From Lachnospira sp. UBA4346 (GTDB lineage Bacteria; Bacillota; Clostridia; Lachnospirales; Lachnospiraceae): a stretch of 64,000 nt of DNA. The notes below the pieces were generated by a model, which searched no databases, was not told the origin of the DNA, and saw only the letters and a list, made by a program, of their open reading frames with translations. A program made the translations under genes and the position numbers. Position 1 is the stretch's first letter. Every line of letters starts with the position of its first letter. The stretch is taken from the NCBI GenBank assembly GCA_002394205.1, contig DGTC01000052.1:29387-93386 (forward strand). Direction: 5' to 3'. This document shows, in pieces, positions 47,972-57,070 of the stretch.

Positions 47972-48015
47972 AAAAACACGATACAATCCCCAAAATTGGG
48001 TATCGCATCGTGTTT
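47972..48015 (-). terminator. Terminator after the Gfo/Idh/MocA operon
   Basis: Minus strand AAACACGAT...ATCGTGTTT arms with an inner ATACCCAATTTTGGGGAT stem, ending in TTTTTG. The preceding 47700-47970 stretch has no gene I can support. Confidence 0.7.
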
Positions 48016-48047
48016 CTATAAAATAATATTCTATGAAAATGACAATT

Positions 48048-49172
48048 TTACTGTACTTCCCGCTCCTCTGCCAGTGCAAGATATTTCTCATATTCACTGG
48101 CATCTAGTGGGAGTGAAATCTTCATTCCTTTCCAAGCAGACAAATATGCTGCATTCGTTAATGCAATCTGATTGACTGCTTCCTCACCGGATGATGTTTC
48201 TACTTGTGTCTTGCCTTCTATTACTGCCTGTGCATATTCTGAGAGCATTTCCTGATAAGGTTCGGGCTTCTTTTCAAAGACAACTTGTTCGGATTCAAAC
48301 TTTAAATTCTCTCTGGAATTCGTCTGCTGCGTCTGAATATATGCATCAATATCCTGCTGTAATGTCCAAACGGTCAGTGTATCGTCTTCTAATAACAATT
48401 TTCCTTTACTGCCAATGACCTCTAATCGTTCCTCATGCAATGCTTCTCCTGTGCTTAATATAAAGGTTCCTGTGCATCCATTTGCATAATGCATCACTAT
48501 CGTAGCTTCATCATCTACTGCAAAGTCATTGTACTTGCCAAATGGAATATCTGCATACAAGCTATCCGGCATGCCAAATAACCACTGCCACATATCCAAA
48601 ATATGTGCGCCCTGATTGATGAGTGCGCCACCACCTTCCCCCTTCCAACTGCTTCTCCAGCTTCCTGAAGTATGATAATATTTCGTTCTTAAATATCTCG
48701 AATTGACAAGCAAAATTCGTTTTATTTCTCCAATACTGCCGCTTGTAATCAATTCTTTCATCTTCTGATACTTTTCATATTTGTGCTGATGAAACATCAC
48801 GCCATACAGAATTTGTTCCTGCTGTGCGGCATCTGCCATATCTTGTGCTTCCTGCACACTGATTCCTGCCGGCTTATCACACAATACATGCTTATGCAGG
48901 GCTGCTGCCTGTAACATCAATTCTTTGTGTGTCTTATGTGGCGTTGCAATGATAACACAATCATAACCATCTGCATGTGCATACAACTCCTGCGCATCCT
49001 TATATACTGCAACCTGCCCACCTGCATTTGCAATCCATTCTCTTGCTTCTGGCTTTCTTGCTACCACTGCAGTCAATTCCATATTAGAAACTTCTCCATC
49101 AATCAGTATTTTCGCATATTTCTTTCCCATCGCCCCAAGTCCAATCAGTGCTGCCCGAACCTTTTTCTCCAT
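48048..49172 (-). CDS. Gfo/Idh/MocA-family oxidoreductase
   Basis: A 374-residue dehydrogenase, ATG at 49172 five bases after GGAGG. The N-terminal Rossmann domain begins AALIGLGAMGKKYAKILIDG and contains CVIIATPHKTHKELMLQAA and HVLCDKPAG, the EKP-like motif with the catalytic Lys. The C-terminal alpha/beta domain has LINQGAHILDMWQWLFG, with His of the active site (near 187). Such enzymes oxidise sugars, inositols or related cyclic polyols with NAD(P). The gene follows another family member, forming a pair. Confidence 0.88.
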   Translation of the reverse strand: MEKKVRAALIGLGAMGKKYAKILIDGEVSNMELTAVVARKPEAREWIANAGGQVAVYKDAQELYAHADGYDCVIIATPHKTHKELMLQAAALHKHVLCDKPAGISVQEAQDMADAAQQEQILYGVMFHQHKYEKYQKMKELITSGSIGEIKRILLVNSRYLRTKYYHTSGSWRSSWKGEGGGALINQGAHILDMWQWLFGMPDSLYADIPFGKYNDFAVDDEATIVMHYANGCTGTFILSTGEALHEERLEVIGSKGKLLLEDDTLTVWTLQQDIDAYIQTQQTNSRENLKFESEQVVFEKKPEPYQEMLSEYAQAVIEGKTQVETSSGEEAVNQIALTNAAYLSAWKGMKISLPLDASEYEKYLALAEEREVQ

Positions 49173-49260
49173 AATAACCTCCATACTTGCAAACGCTATT
49201 CTTTGTAAAATGACACCGTATTATCCTCATTGATACAAAACGTACTGTACACGCCTTTGC

Positions 49261-50262
49261 TTACTGCCATATCTGTGGCTGACTGCTCACGCACGTTCCC
49301 GTACTTACTGCCTCTTGCATTAAGATTGCCATATAACTGTCCTGCAATGCATTTTTTAATAAATCTTCCAAATCTACTTCATCTCTATTATACTGTGCCG
49401 CAAGCTGCATCAAATGCTCTATCGCAATCTCATCCTGTGACAATCCATACTGCTCTAATTCTGACTGTGCAGCCAATTCTTCTTCGCATGCTTCATTGTG
49501 TTCATCCAAATAATACAACCGGTTTCCCACAATTTCTCCACGCACGCCTTGAATTTTCAACAAATTCTTACGAATCGGAGAGCGATACTGCTCTGAATCA
49601 AAATCGTACCAGCACACTTTTCCATTTGCAAAGGTAAATGTTGCGACGGTTCGTTTTTTATCAGCGACACGACCATCTGTAAATTTTTCATATCTTGTAT
49701 AGGTCTCTGTCGTTGGAAATGTGTATGTCTTTCCCGATACTGTAAATGGCGTTGCAACCGACTCCTGCAAAAATGCCCGCATCAGGCTCGCACCATGATA
49801 TTCATGTGCAACAGATAAATTCACACAATGAATCGATCCACACACATTTCTGTCTAAAGCCTCTATAACTGCTGCATACTGTGGATAATATACATATTGT
49901 TCTGCAACCACCAACTTTTCACCTGCCTTGTGTGCCTTCCAAAGCTGCTCCAACATCGAATATTCCAGTGATGCAGGTGTCTCACACAACACTGTACAAC
50001 CTCTATCCATCCACTCCATACTCACACGTGCAATATCAGTCTTCGTTACCGCTGCGACTACAAAATCCGGCTGCATTTGAATACATTCTTCGATGGAGGT
50101 TGTCGTGTAGATTTCACACTCCTTTGCCATTTTTTCTGCTTTTTCCACACTGCGGCACAACATTGCTGCCACTTCATATCGTTCCGGTAATGCTTTCGCA
50201 ATACGCACATAAAATTTAGACCGCCATCCAGAACCCACAATGATGAATCGAATCTTTCCCAT
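49261..50262 (-). CDS. Gfo/Idh/MocA-family oxidoreductase (divergent)
   Basis: A 333-residue protein starting MGKIRFIIVGSGWRSKFYVR. The Rossmann fold and FVVAAVTKTDIARVSMEWM are regular, but the EKP motif reads CETPAS, so the catalytic lysine of the family is missing. The second domain keeps SVAHEYHGASLMRAFL. It may be a non-catalytic or altered partner of the adjacent enzyme. 76-88 bp separate the two genes on the same strand. Substrate unknown. Confidence 0.8.
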   Translation of the reverse strand: MGKIRFIIVGSGWRSKFYVRIAKALPERYEVAAMLCRSVEKAEKMAKECEIYTTTSIEECIQMQPDFVVAAVTKTDIARVSMEWMDRGCTVLCETPASLEYSMLEQLWKAHKAGEKLVVAEQYVYYPQYAAVIEALDRNVCGSIHCVNLSVAHEYHGASLMRAFLQESVATPFTVSGKTYTFPTTETYTRYEKFTDGRVADKKRTVATFTFANGKVCWYDFDSEQYRSPIRKNLLKIQGVRGEIVGNRLYYLDEHNEACEEELAAQSELEQYGLSQDEIAIEHLMQLAAQYNRDEVDLEDLLKNALQDSYMAILMQEAVSTGTCVSSQPQIWQ

Positions 50263-50383
50263 GATTACCCATCCTTTCTAAAGGAACATCTTCATATATA
50301 TTATTGCAATACTTTGTTGTTTTGTTAAATACATCAATCTGCTTTATGTATCATTCTTATCACTGCTATTTTCTTTGTATTAT

Positions 50384-50460
50384 GATTCAGGTGTCAAAAG
50401 ATGCTTCAAAACGTACATTGATGACACATTGCGTAAATTGAACAAACAAACTCATTTTGC
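50384..50460. repeat. Dispersed ~75-bp intergenic repeat, copy 2
   Basis: TGATTCAGGTGTCAAAAG begins the copy, which ends at CTCATTTTG. Same family as 47044-47120. It lies in the 465-bp space between a Gfo/Idh gene and the LysE operon. Confidence 0.5.
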
Positions 50461-50511
50461 AGCAGTTTACGATATTCAAATCATTTATGCTTTCATTTTC
50501 ATTATACAAAA

Positions 50512-50547
50512 AACTCCGCACAAAATCTGCTGATTGTGTGCGAAGTT
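50512..50547 (-). terminator. Intrinsic terminator
   Basis: Minus strand AACTTCGCACA pairs with TGTGCGGAGTT, followed by TTTTG. It lies about 180 bp past the LysE gene, beyond a small degenerate frame. Confidence 0.75.
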
Positions 50548-50565
50548 CTAATAAAATTACAGTTT

Positions 50566-50700
50566 TTATACATTCTCTACAATATAATCTTCATACGCCC
50601 TGTCTGCTTCCTCTTTGCTCAATTCATATCTTTCGCATTCCTACACCGAAAATCCTGCATTAGCCATCCGATAGAATAGACCATTCCACGCTATCAGATG
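50566..50700 (-). pseudogene. Small degenerate gene with internal stop
   Basis: On the minus strand a frame reads HLIAWNGLFYRMANAGFSV, then TAG (50643-50641), then ECERYELSKEEADRAYEDYI and a TAA at 50568. Both sides are protein-like and in the same frame; a G-to-T change in GAG would explain the stop. The family is not recognised and there is no ribosome site at the upstream end. It may be the eroded tail of a gene. Confidence 0.35.
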
Positions 50701-50727
50701 ACTTTTTCGACGATATTGAAACTTATA

Positions 50728-51351
50728 TTATATCCCTGCCGCCTTCATAAAAATACAGACTGCAAAAAGCAATAAAATTCCTGCAAAGATGCGATTCAGA
50801 CGATGAATCTGTTCCAGCTTTGCCTTTTTTGTCAACATATTTGTAATAAATGTGAGTGTTATCCACCACAAAAACGTTCCAACAAATACACCCGCTACCA
50901 ATGCTGCTGCACCAATTCCTGTATGAATATCGGCAATTCCAAAATAAGTAAATGCAAACAGAAATGTTAGAATTGCTGTCGGGTTGGTAATTCCAATCAC
51001 AAATGAAGCTGCAAATAACTTCAGATTTCCTCTCTGCTGCTTCCGTTTTACCACGCTGTCTGACAGATTCCATGCTCGATATGCCATATAACATATGAAA
51101 CCGCCGCCAAGCAGCAGAATGACTTTCTGATAATCAAGCAGCCAATCTGATATTACGGTAAAACCAAAGGCTCCAATTACCGCATACACACAATCCGCCA
51201 CAGACGAGCCAAGACCGGTCAGCAAGCCTGCAGACATGCCTGCATTGACAGTATTTTGCACTGTCATCGTTCCAACTGCACCTATCGGAATTCCAAACAG
51301 CAAACCAATGGCAATTCCCCGAAGCAGGTATCCTAACACATCCATCATCAC
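50728..51351 (-). CDS. LysE/RhtB-family exporter
   Basis: A 207-residue membrane protein with six helices. The LysE signature is at the start: GYLLRGIAIGLLFGIPIGAVGTMTVQNTVNAGMSAGL (near 7-43). SFVIGITNPTAILTFLFAF (near 115-133) is the second conserved block with the NP loop. Members export basic or neutral amino acids and related small molecules. It is the third gene of an operon led by a lipoprotein, with its start overlapping the preceding 79-codon gene by four bases. Confidence 0.88.
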   Translation of the reverse strand: MMMDVLGYLLRGIAIGLLFGIPIGAVGTMTVQNTVNAGMSAGLLTGLGSSVADCVYAVIGAFGFTVISDWLLDYQKVILLLGGGFICYMAYRAWNLSDSVVKRKQQRGNLKLFAASFVIGITNPTAILTFLFAFTYFGIADIHTGIGAAALVAGVFVGTFLWWITLTFITNMLTKKAKLEQIHRLNRIFAGILLLFAVCIFMKAAGI

Positions 51352-51587
51352 GCTTCTATCTTGACCTCATTTTTCTCTAATTTATATAAGAAATAATCCA
51401 AGCAATCAATTTTTTCCTGTTCTGCATGAATATTTGCAAGCAGTTCTGCACGATATTCCCGCAGCCTTTTTACACCGATGCGCTGATTCCCATTACAGAA
51501 TTCATGAATGAAACAAGTAATATCCTCTTCATCACAACCGGCATCTCTTAAGTTTTCAATAATATCCTCTTTCTTATTATACTGCAT
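51348..51587 (-). CDS. Small conserved-looking protein, unknown function
   Basis: A 79-residue soluble, charged protein, MQYNKKEDIIENLRDAGCDEEDI onward, with LREYRAELLANIHAEQEKID as a predicted helix. It has two spaced cysteines (CDEEDITCFIHEFC). AAGGGAGA precedes the ATG. It sits between the lipoprotein (20 bp) and the LysE gene (4-bp overlap), so it is surely co-expressed with them. No family was recognised with confidence; similar small proteins accompany flavodoxin or regulator genes in related genomes by my recollection only. Confidence 0.6.
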   Translation of the reverse strand: MQYNKKEDIIENLRDAGCDEEDITCFIHEFCNGNQRIGVKRLREYRAELLANIHAEQEKIDCLDYFLYKLEKNEVKIEA

Positions 51588-51607
51588 ATATTTCTCCCTT
51601 AATCTGT

Positions 51608-52171
51608 TTATTTCTGCTTTGCAGTGATATGAATTAACTTATTGCCCCAACCTGCAACCACCGGGTTGTTTTCAATCGCCTGAACCATTTCTTCTGTAAT
51701 ATCAAAATATCCAACCGGGGTATAGTCTGCTGCAACTTCTCCATCTCCAAAATACAGAATCATTCTGTTTGGCTCTGAATAATAGACCGTTCCTGCTGCC
51801 TCCTTTGTAATTTTCTCTGGATTTGACGGAATCTTATATCTGCTTGGAATATCGTAATACTGCATAATTTCCCAGTTTTCATAATCATTATAATGATAAA
51901 TTGGAAGCTGCCAGTCCTGTGTTCCCACATAATTTGCAATCGCCTGTGCAGTCGGATTATCATTTAAATGCATCGTAAAATATGCACTGTCTCCAAAATT
52001 CACATAAAGCTGTGAAACTTTTTCACCTTTTTGTATGGCAATTGCCGTATTTGGCTGCGTATTCGTCGCACTGTTATTTGTAACTGCCGTATCTGCCTTC
52101 TCTGCTCCACAGCCTGCAAGCATTGAAACAGCGACTGCAAGAATGGTTATGATACCAAATCCTTTTTTCAT
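51608..52171 (-). CDS. Lipoprotein with cyclophilin-like fold domain
   Basis: A 187-residue lipoprotein: signal peptide with lipobox LAGCG (Cys at 21), a Thr/Asn-rich spacer to about 45, then a domain matching the cyclophilin-like family often called cyclophilin_like2 (QLYVNFGDSAYFTMHLNDNPTAQAI, IMQYYDIPSRY, PNRMILYFGDGEVAADYTPVGYF). This domain is not a proven isomerase; family members often occur beside or fused to flavodoxins. It is the first gene of an operon with a small protein and a LysE exporter. Its promoter shares the 33-bp motif with two other promoters. Confidence 0.8.
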   Translation of the reverse strand: MKKGFGIITILAVAVSMLAGCGAEKADTAVTNNSATNTQPNTAIAIQKGEKVSQLYVNFGDSAYFTMHLNDNPTAQAIANYVGTQDWQLPIYHYNDYENWEIMQYYDIPSRYKIPSNPEKITKEAAGTVYYSEPNRMILYFGDGEVAADYTPVGYFDITEEMVQAIENNPVVAGWGNKLIHITAKQK

Positions 52172-52297
52172 TTCATCTTGTTATAATCCACGCATCTTCC
52201 TATAAATGCATAAATTATGCTCCTTTCTTCATATTTTCTTTTTTATACCTTTGGAGGCTTTTTATAAAATTGTATCCACCAATGTTCTTTCTTCTTC

Positions 52298-52355
52298 ATT
52301 GTATGGTGTCTGACTGAAAATCACAAATACTTATATCAGATAGTCACCTATGCTT
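52298..52355 (-). promoter_or_regulatory. Motif-bearing promoter 1 (lipoprotein-LysE operon)
   Basis: Minus-strand TTGTGA (52326-52321), 17 bp, TACAAT (52303-52298). The 33-bp element 52323-52355 overlaps the -35; on this strand it starts AAGCATAGGTGACTATC and ends AAGTATTTGT. It matches 27 of 33 positions of the element at 58321-58353. Confidence 0.7.
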
Positions 52356-52394
52356 ATTTTCTATATTATTTCATAAGCCTTGCATATCTTTGTA

Positions 52395-54734
52395 CTACTC
52401 TGAAATCAAGACATTGCTGCCAACACTGCGAATCTTGTGTCCTGCCGCATAAGCACATACGAAAAATAACAGTGTTACAAAACATCCCGGAAGCAAGGAT
52501 TCCAACAACGTCGGATGTGCAGCAAAGTTACTGATTCCTTCTATTTTCATTATCATAGAAATCAACAAATCTGCGCATCCTGCCGATACCACCGTTCCTA
52601 AGATACTTCCAACGGCTGCCATCATTGTGAAACGTAACGCAAAGGTTATACGCAGCTGACCACTGCTCATTCCAAGTGCCTTATAGATTCCGATGTCCTT
52701 CTGTTCGTCTTTTAACAGTCTGCTTCCTGTTAAAATAGTAACAATCAAAACAAATGCCGTGATTGCAATATACATCACCACAAACAGCAGCTTCATTGCT
52801 GCAATAATGCCGAACAGTCCCGGCCATGTATTTTCATGCACATGAACATCTCCGCCAAATGTCTGCTCTAAGGCATTGGTAATCTCATATTTTAACGATG
52901 CATCTTCCAGAAAATAATGGTGACACCACAGCCTTGCATCATCTTTGCCTATGCGAAGATACCCTGCCTTCGACATTCCCAGATTCGCTCCCATATCATT
53001 TGCACAGGAATAGATTCCTGAAATCCTATATGCCGCACTTCCCAAATCTCCTGTAACCGTCAGTGTATCTCCAATTCCAACGCCATAATCTGCAGCAATA
53101 AATTCCGTAATGACAATCTCGTCATCGTTCTTACTTGTCTGTCCTTCCAATATATGAAAACGCTGTGGCTCTGTGATGACATTTGCCGTATAACCTGTTC
53201 CTGCAATTGTTACATCTGGCATTGCAAGTTCATACTGCTCCGTAATCCCCGTAAATGTCCGAATAATCTGTGCAGCATCTTCATCCGTATTTACACCAAA
53301 CATCTGAACGCCAATATCATGATCTGCCGGATTAAATGCATCCATCATTCCTTTCCCATCACTGCCAAGCCAGCTGCTCATCCTTCCAACTGCCTGTGCA
53401 AAACACACCAACAGCATTGCGATAACCGTAATCCCGATGTATTTCGATACATGAGATGCAACCTGACGTACTGCAATGGATAACAATAGCTGTCTGCCGG
53501 ATATAGGTCCTTTCATTTTACTTCCTGTATCTGTGCCAACTTCCCTTCGAATTGCCTGCATTGGTGTAACCATTAAAATGGTACGTGTCTGCACCCATAT
53601 AAAACCAATCAGAATGACACCTATGATACATACCGCCGGAAGTACCTGATTCCATGCCACCTGTGCTGGAATTCGCAGTCCCGTAGATGTTATCGTCATT
53701 TGCAGAAATATCTTTGCAACCATTGCTGTCAACAACACGCCAAGAAACATTCCACAACCTGCGCCAGTCATATACTGCATGAGTTGAATCTGTCGCAGTT
53801 GGCTGCTTTTCATCCCCATTGTCTTTAGAATTCCAATCTGTTCATAATCTGCCACGATTCCAGAATGAATCGTATGCCCCAACACAATCATAACCACAAC
53901 AAATAAAATTGCGACAAATGCAAATAATATGCCACGAAATACATTCTGCAAAACCATCATAAACCCTATAATAACTTCTCTGCTGTAACTAAATTTCAAA
54001 TAATTTGAAATAGACGTATTCTGTTCTAATGTATGCAATAATTCTGCCGAATTTGCGATTTCTTCCTTTCCTGTAATATGAATCATCGCTCCTGTTTCTG
54101 CCAGTGCATCTATGCCGGTACGCAAAATTACTTGCCGGATTGCCTCGTAATCCGATGAACCAATCAGAATTCCTTTCATCCCAATCATAGAGCTTCCCAT
54201 CATTGGGTCTTCGTAAAATCCACGAATGGTTAATGGATACTCATTTCCATTTCTTGCTACCCGACAAATCAGTTCATCTCCCACCTGTGCACCATACATG
54301 GACACAAAAGATGCCGGTACATATGCATCTCCTTCCGCAATCCCACCAACTTGCCGGTATCCTTTCAAATCATCGGTAAACACACGGTATTGCTGCCGTT
54401 TATCATAAACAATCAACTGTCCTTGACTATCTGACTCATTCCCGTTCACTTCATAATCGGTAAAGATAAGGGAATCTGTTGTTATATCTTTCACAATTCC
54501 TGTATCTGTAATTTCATCCGATATATTCACAGAATCCGGCACGTTATGTACCCAAAGCGTCATATCGCCATATCCCAAACGCTCTAGCTCTGCACGAATA
54601 TAAGAATTAGAATTGTTCCATACCGTAAGCAATACACCGAGTGACAATACCACCATAAAATTTAATAAAAAGATACCTGTAAGGATTCCTTTATGCTGTT
54701 TGACTCCTGCACGAAATAATACCTTCTTCGTCAT
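52395..54734 (-). CDS. FtsX/MacB-type ABC transporter permease
   Basis: A large permease (about 779 residues) with ten predicted helices: one near the N-terminus (KGILTGIFLLNFMVVLSL), a long external domain, three helices around 265-385, a further helix and external domain, and three at the C-terminus with the FtsX block (TILTGSRLLKDEQKDIGIYKALGMSS). This duplicated layout is that of SalY/BceB-like and lipoprotein-type exporters. The start at 54734 has GGAAGGG upstream; an ATG at 54782, six bases after the ATPase stop, is possible. It pairs with the adjacent ATPase. Confidence 0.88.
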   Translation of the reverse strand: MTKKVLFRAGVKQHKGILTGIFLLNFMVVLSLGVLLTVWNNSNSYIRAELERLGYGDMTLWVHNVPDSVNISDEITDTGIVKDITTDSLIFTDYEVNGNESDSQGQLIVYDKRQQYRVFTDDLKGYRQVGGIAEGDAYVPASFVSMYGAQVGDELICRVARNGNEYPLTIRGFYEDPMMGSSMIGMKGILIGSSDYEAIRQVILRTGIDALAETGAMIHITGKEEIANSAELLHTLEQNTSISNYLKFSYSREVIIGFMMVLQNVFRGILFAFVAILFVVVMIVLGHTIHSGIVADYEQIGILKTMGMKSSQLRQIQLMQYMTGAGCGMFLGVLLTAMVAKIFLQMTITSTGLRIPAQVAWNQVLPAVCIIGVILIGFIWVQTRTILMVTPMQAIRREVGTDTGSKMKGPISGRQLLLSIAVRQVASHVSKYIGITVIAMLLVCFAQAVGRMSSWLGSDGKGMMDAFNPADHDIGVQMFGVNTDEDAAQIIRTFTGITEQYELAMPDVTIAGTGYTANVITEPQRFHILEGQTSKNDDEIVITEFIAADYGVGIGDTLTVTGDLGSAAYRISGIYSCANDMGANLGMSKAGYLRIGKDDARLWCHHYFLEDASLKYEITNALEQTFGGDVHVHENTWPGLFGIIAAMKLLFVVMYIAITAFVLIVTILTGSRLLKDEQKDIGIYKALGMSSGQLRITFALRFTMMAAVGSILGTVVSAGCADLLISMIMKIEGISNFAAHPTLLESLLPGCFVTLLFFVCAYAAGHKIRSVGSNVLISE

Positions 54735-54788
54735 CCTGTTTCCCTTCCGTCCTTTTTCAACAACCTGTATAAGTTCCTTCATTTTATC

Positions 54789-55550
54789 CTACCAGTGCAA
54801 TTGCAGCAGCCACGCATTTAACGCATCTTCTCTTGCTCTGCCTTCTTTCGGACTGTACGGATTAAATGTATATTCCCCAACAAGCCTGCCATCGTCCAAA
54901 TATAGAATTCGATTCGCACGGATGGCTGCGTGAACATCATGCGTTACCATCACAATACTCTGCCCTGCCTGATGAAGCTCTGTAAAAATATCCAACACAT
55001 TCTCACTCCCGGCACGATTCAACGCTCCGGTCGGTTCATCCGCAAATAAAATATCCGGTTCTGCAATGATTGCCCTTGCAATTGCTGCCCGTTGTGCCTC
55101 TCCACCGGACACCTGACTAACTGCGTGATCTGCCACATGTGCGATTTTCATTCGTTCTAATAAGGCCTCTGCCCGTTCATCAATTTCTTTGGGTGAATGT
55201 TTGCCTGCAATATATCCGGATACAGCAATATTTTCCCGCAAAGACAGATTTCCTACCAAATGTGTCTGCTGAAATACAAAGCCATACGCACGTGCACGTA
55301 ACTCTGCCTGTTCCTTTTCCCTTAAATTGCTGACATCTTTTCCTCGATATTGAATCTGTCCGCTGCTGCATACATCCATTCCACTTAATGTATACAATAA
55401 TGTGGACTTGCCGGCACCGGAAGAACCCATAATTACTGTGAAATCTTTGTCAAAGATTTGAATATCTACCTGCTTTAACACTTCTGTTGTCTGGTGATTC
55501 CGTGTAAATGTTTTTCCTACCTGTTTTCCTTCTAAAATAACTTGACTCAT
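54789..55550 (-). CDS. ABC transporter ATP-binding protein (MacB/LolD-type)
   Basis: A 253-residue ATPase with Walker A GSSGAGKST, Q-loop FVFQQTHLVG, signature VSGGEAQRAAIARAI, Walker B ILFADEPTGALN and H-loop VTHDVHAAIRA. These are the marks of MacB/LolD-type motors that work with FtsX permeases. The ATG at 55550 (after GGAG) is used. A tail of about 30 residues after the core is unusual. Third gene of the operon that begins with the lipoprotein hydrolase. Confidence 0.9.
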   Translation of the reverse strand: MSQVILEGKQVGKTFTRNHQTTEVLKQVDIQIFDKDFTVIMGSSGAGKSTLLYTLSGMDVCSSGQIQYRGKDVSNLREKEQAELRARAYGFVFQQTHLVGNLSLRENIAVSGYIAGKHSPKEIDERAEALLERMKIAHVADHAVSQVSGGEAQRAAIARAIIAEPDILFADEPTGALNRAGSENVLDIFTELHQAGQSIVMVTHDVHAAIRANRILYLDDGRLVGEYTFNPYSPKEGRAREDALNAWLLQLHW

Positions 55551-55637
55551 ATCCAACTCCCATATCCATTTATCTGTCTGCGCCGTACCAGTTCCAATGC
55601 AACGTATAACGATTGTATGTAATTCCGGCTGATTATT

Positions 55638-56969
55638 CTATGTTACAATAAGCTGCTTCTTTCCTGTCTTCGGATTCGGCAATATCGAATCTACAAAGCG
55701 AATTCGAAAATCCACATAATCCAACCCGTTTTCTTGTAAAATTTTGTTCATAAACGCTTCAATCTGTTCCTGTAATTCCTGCGTCTTCGTCCTACTTGTC
55801 TGCGCATACATCTCAAAGGCGGCACTGCCCGTCTGACGAAACTGATAATCCGTCAGGCTTTCCATACAAATGCCTTCGATTGCCAACGGATGCAGAAATT
55901 CTTTTCTGCCGGCTGCATCTGTAAACCATAATACATCTTCATCTCTACCCAACAAGCCAACAATCCTTGAAAATGGATATGCATCTTGTTTTCCTGCTTC
56001 TTCAAGCGTAATGCTGTCTGTAATCTCATAACGAATTAACGGCTGTGCCTTATTATAAAGACATGTCAGATACATTTTGCCATCAATGGACTCAATGATA
56101 TTTAAGTCATCAAACAAAATCATCCCATCTTCGGGATGTTCCTCTACGCCAATTGCTAAGGACTCACTTGCACCATAGAAATTGATAACCGGAACCAAAA
56201 ATGTATCTTCTATAAACGCTCTTAATCCAACGTCAAGTGGCTCTCCGCAGGTAATAATACGCATCGGCTTAACTTGAATACTTCCTGCACGAACAAGTTC
56301 TGCAAGTATTTTTACTGCTGATGGATAGCCTATAACCATATTGGGTTGAAATGTTTGAATCTGTGTAATCCACTCTCTCATAGGCATATTAATATCCAAT
56401 TTCAATTCCTTTGCATGTACCCCTGCGATTCCATCTCCAACTGCCATGACTCCGCCATAACTTCCATCAGTTGCCGCCAAATATGCAATTTTTGCACCGG
56501 AAATCAATAACGCTGCAATCTCTTTCCAACACATTCCCCAGAAAGCTCCACGAATGATTCCCGACAACATTGTATTCCAAGCAGAGTCATCATATAAAAA
56601 ATATCCCGGAACACCTGTACTTCCTGATGAATGTACATAATGACATCCTTTCGGCAATCCCGTTCGCATTTCATCCCTTTCATCACATTTACGCAATTGT
56701 TCCTGTGTAACGCCTGGAATTGTTACGATTTTATCAAACTGTTTTAATAATGTTTCCTTATCAATCGTTGGATATTCGTTCAACGGAATCTCATCAATAT
56801 TCAGTGCTGTAATTCCAGCCCGTTCAAATTGCTCATGATAATATTCAGAATGTGCATAGGCATAATGAAGTAATTCTGATAATTTATCTGTCTGTATTTG
56901 CTTTATTTTTTCTTTCGTACGAAACTGATTTTTTCTTAACCGATAGAAATCTGCCAATACCTTTAACAT
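55638..56969 (-). CDS. PaaK-like adenylate-forming ligase
   Basis: A 443-residue acyl-adenylate enzyme of the phenylacetate-CoA ligase/CapK group. The P-loop reads YVHSSGSTGVPGYF (near 112-125); INFYGASESLAIG (near 270-283) is the A5-type motif with Glu; LIRYEITDSI (near 315-324) is the A7-type motif with Asp position; the C-terminal PNPKTGKKQ contains the catalytic lysine candidate. Such enzymes activate aromatic or other acids as adenylates and CoA thioesters. It lies between a lipoprotein hydrolase and an ABC transporter, hinting at uptake or recycling of an acyl group; this is inference. Confidence 0.8.
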   Translation of the reverse strand: MLKVLADFYRLRKNQFRTKEKIKQIQTDKLSELLHYAYAHSEYYHEQFERAGITALNIDEIPLNEYPTIDKETLLKQFDKIVTIPGVTQEQLRKCDERDEMRTGLPKGCHYVHSSGSTGVPGYFLYDDSAWNTMLSGIIRGAFWGMCWKEIAALLISGAKIAYLAATDGSYGGVMAVGDGIAGVHAKELKLDINMPMREWITQIQTFQPNMVIGYPSAVKILAELVRAGSIQVKPMRIITCGEPLDVGLRAFIEDTFLVPVINFYGASESLAIGVEEHPEDGMILFDDLNIIESIDGKMYLTCLYNKAQPLIRYEITDSITLEEAGKQDAYPFSRIVGLLGRDEDVLWFTDAAGRKEFLHPLAIEGICMESLTDYQFRQTGSAAFEMYAQTSRTKTQELQEQIEAFMNKILQENGLDYVDFRIRFVDSILPNPKTGKKQLIVT

Positions 56970-57070
56970 ATTTCATTCCTTCCCGTCACATGAATCACTG
57001 ACATTTCACATTTTATGTAAATAACCTGCTCTATTCTCTAAAATTTCTATATCGTCTCATGGCATTTAAC

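Noticed and set aside
49198..49284. Possible 24-codon frame MAVSKGVYSTFCINEDNTVS overlapping the end of a Gfo/Idh gene
   Set aside because: It looks protein-like but has no ribosome site and no recognised family; the overlapping Gfo/Idh frame is the clear gene.
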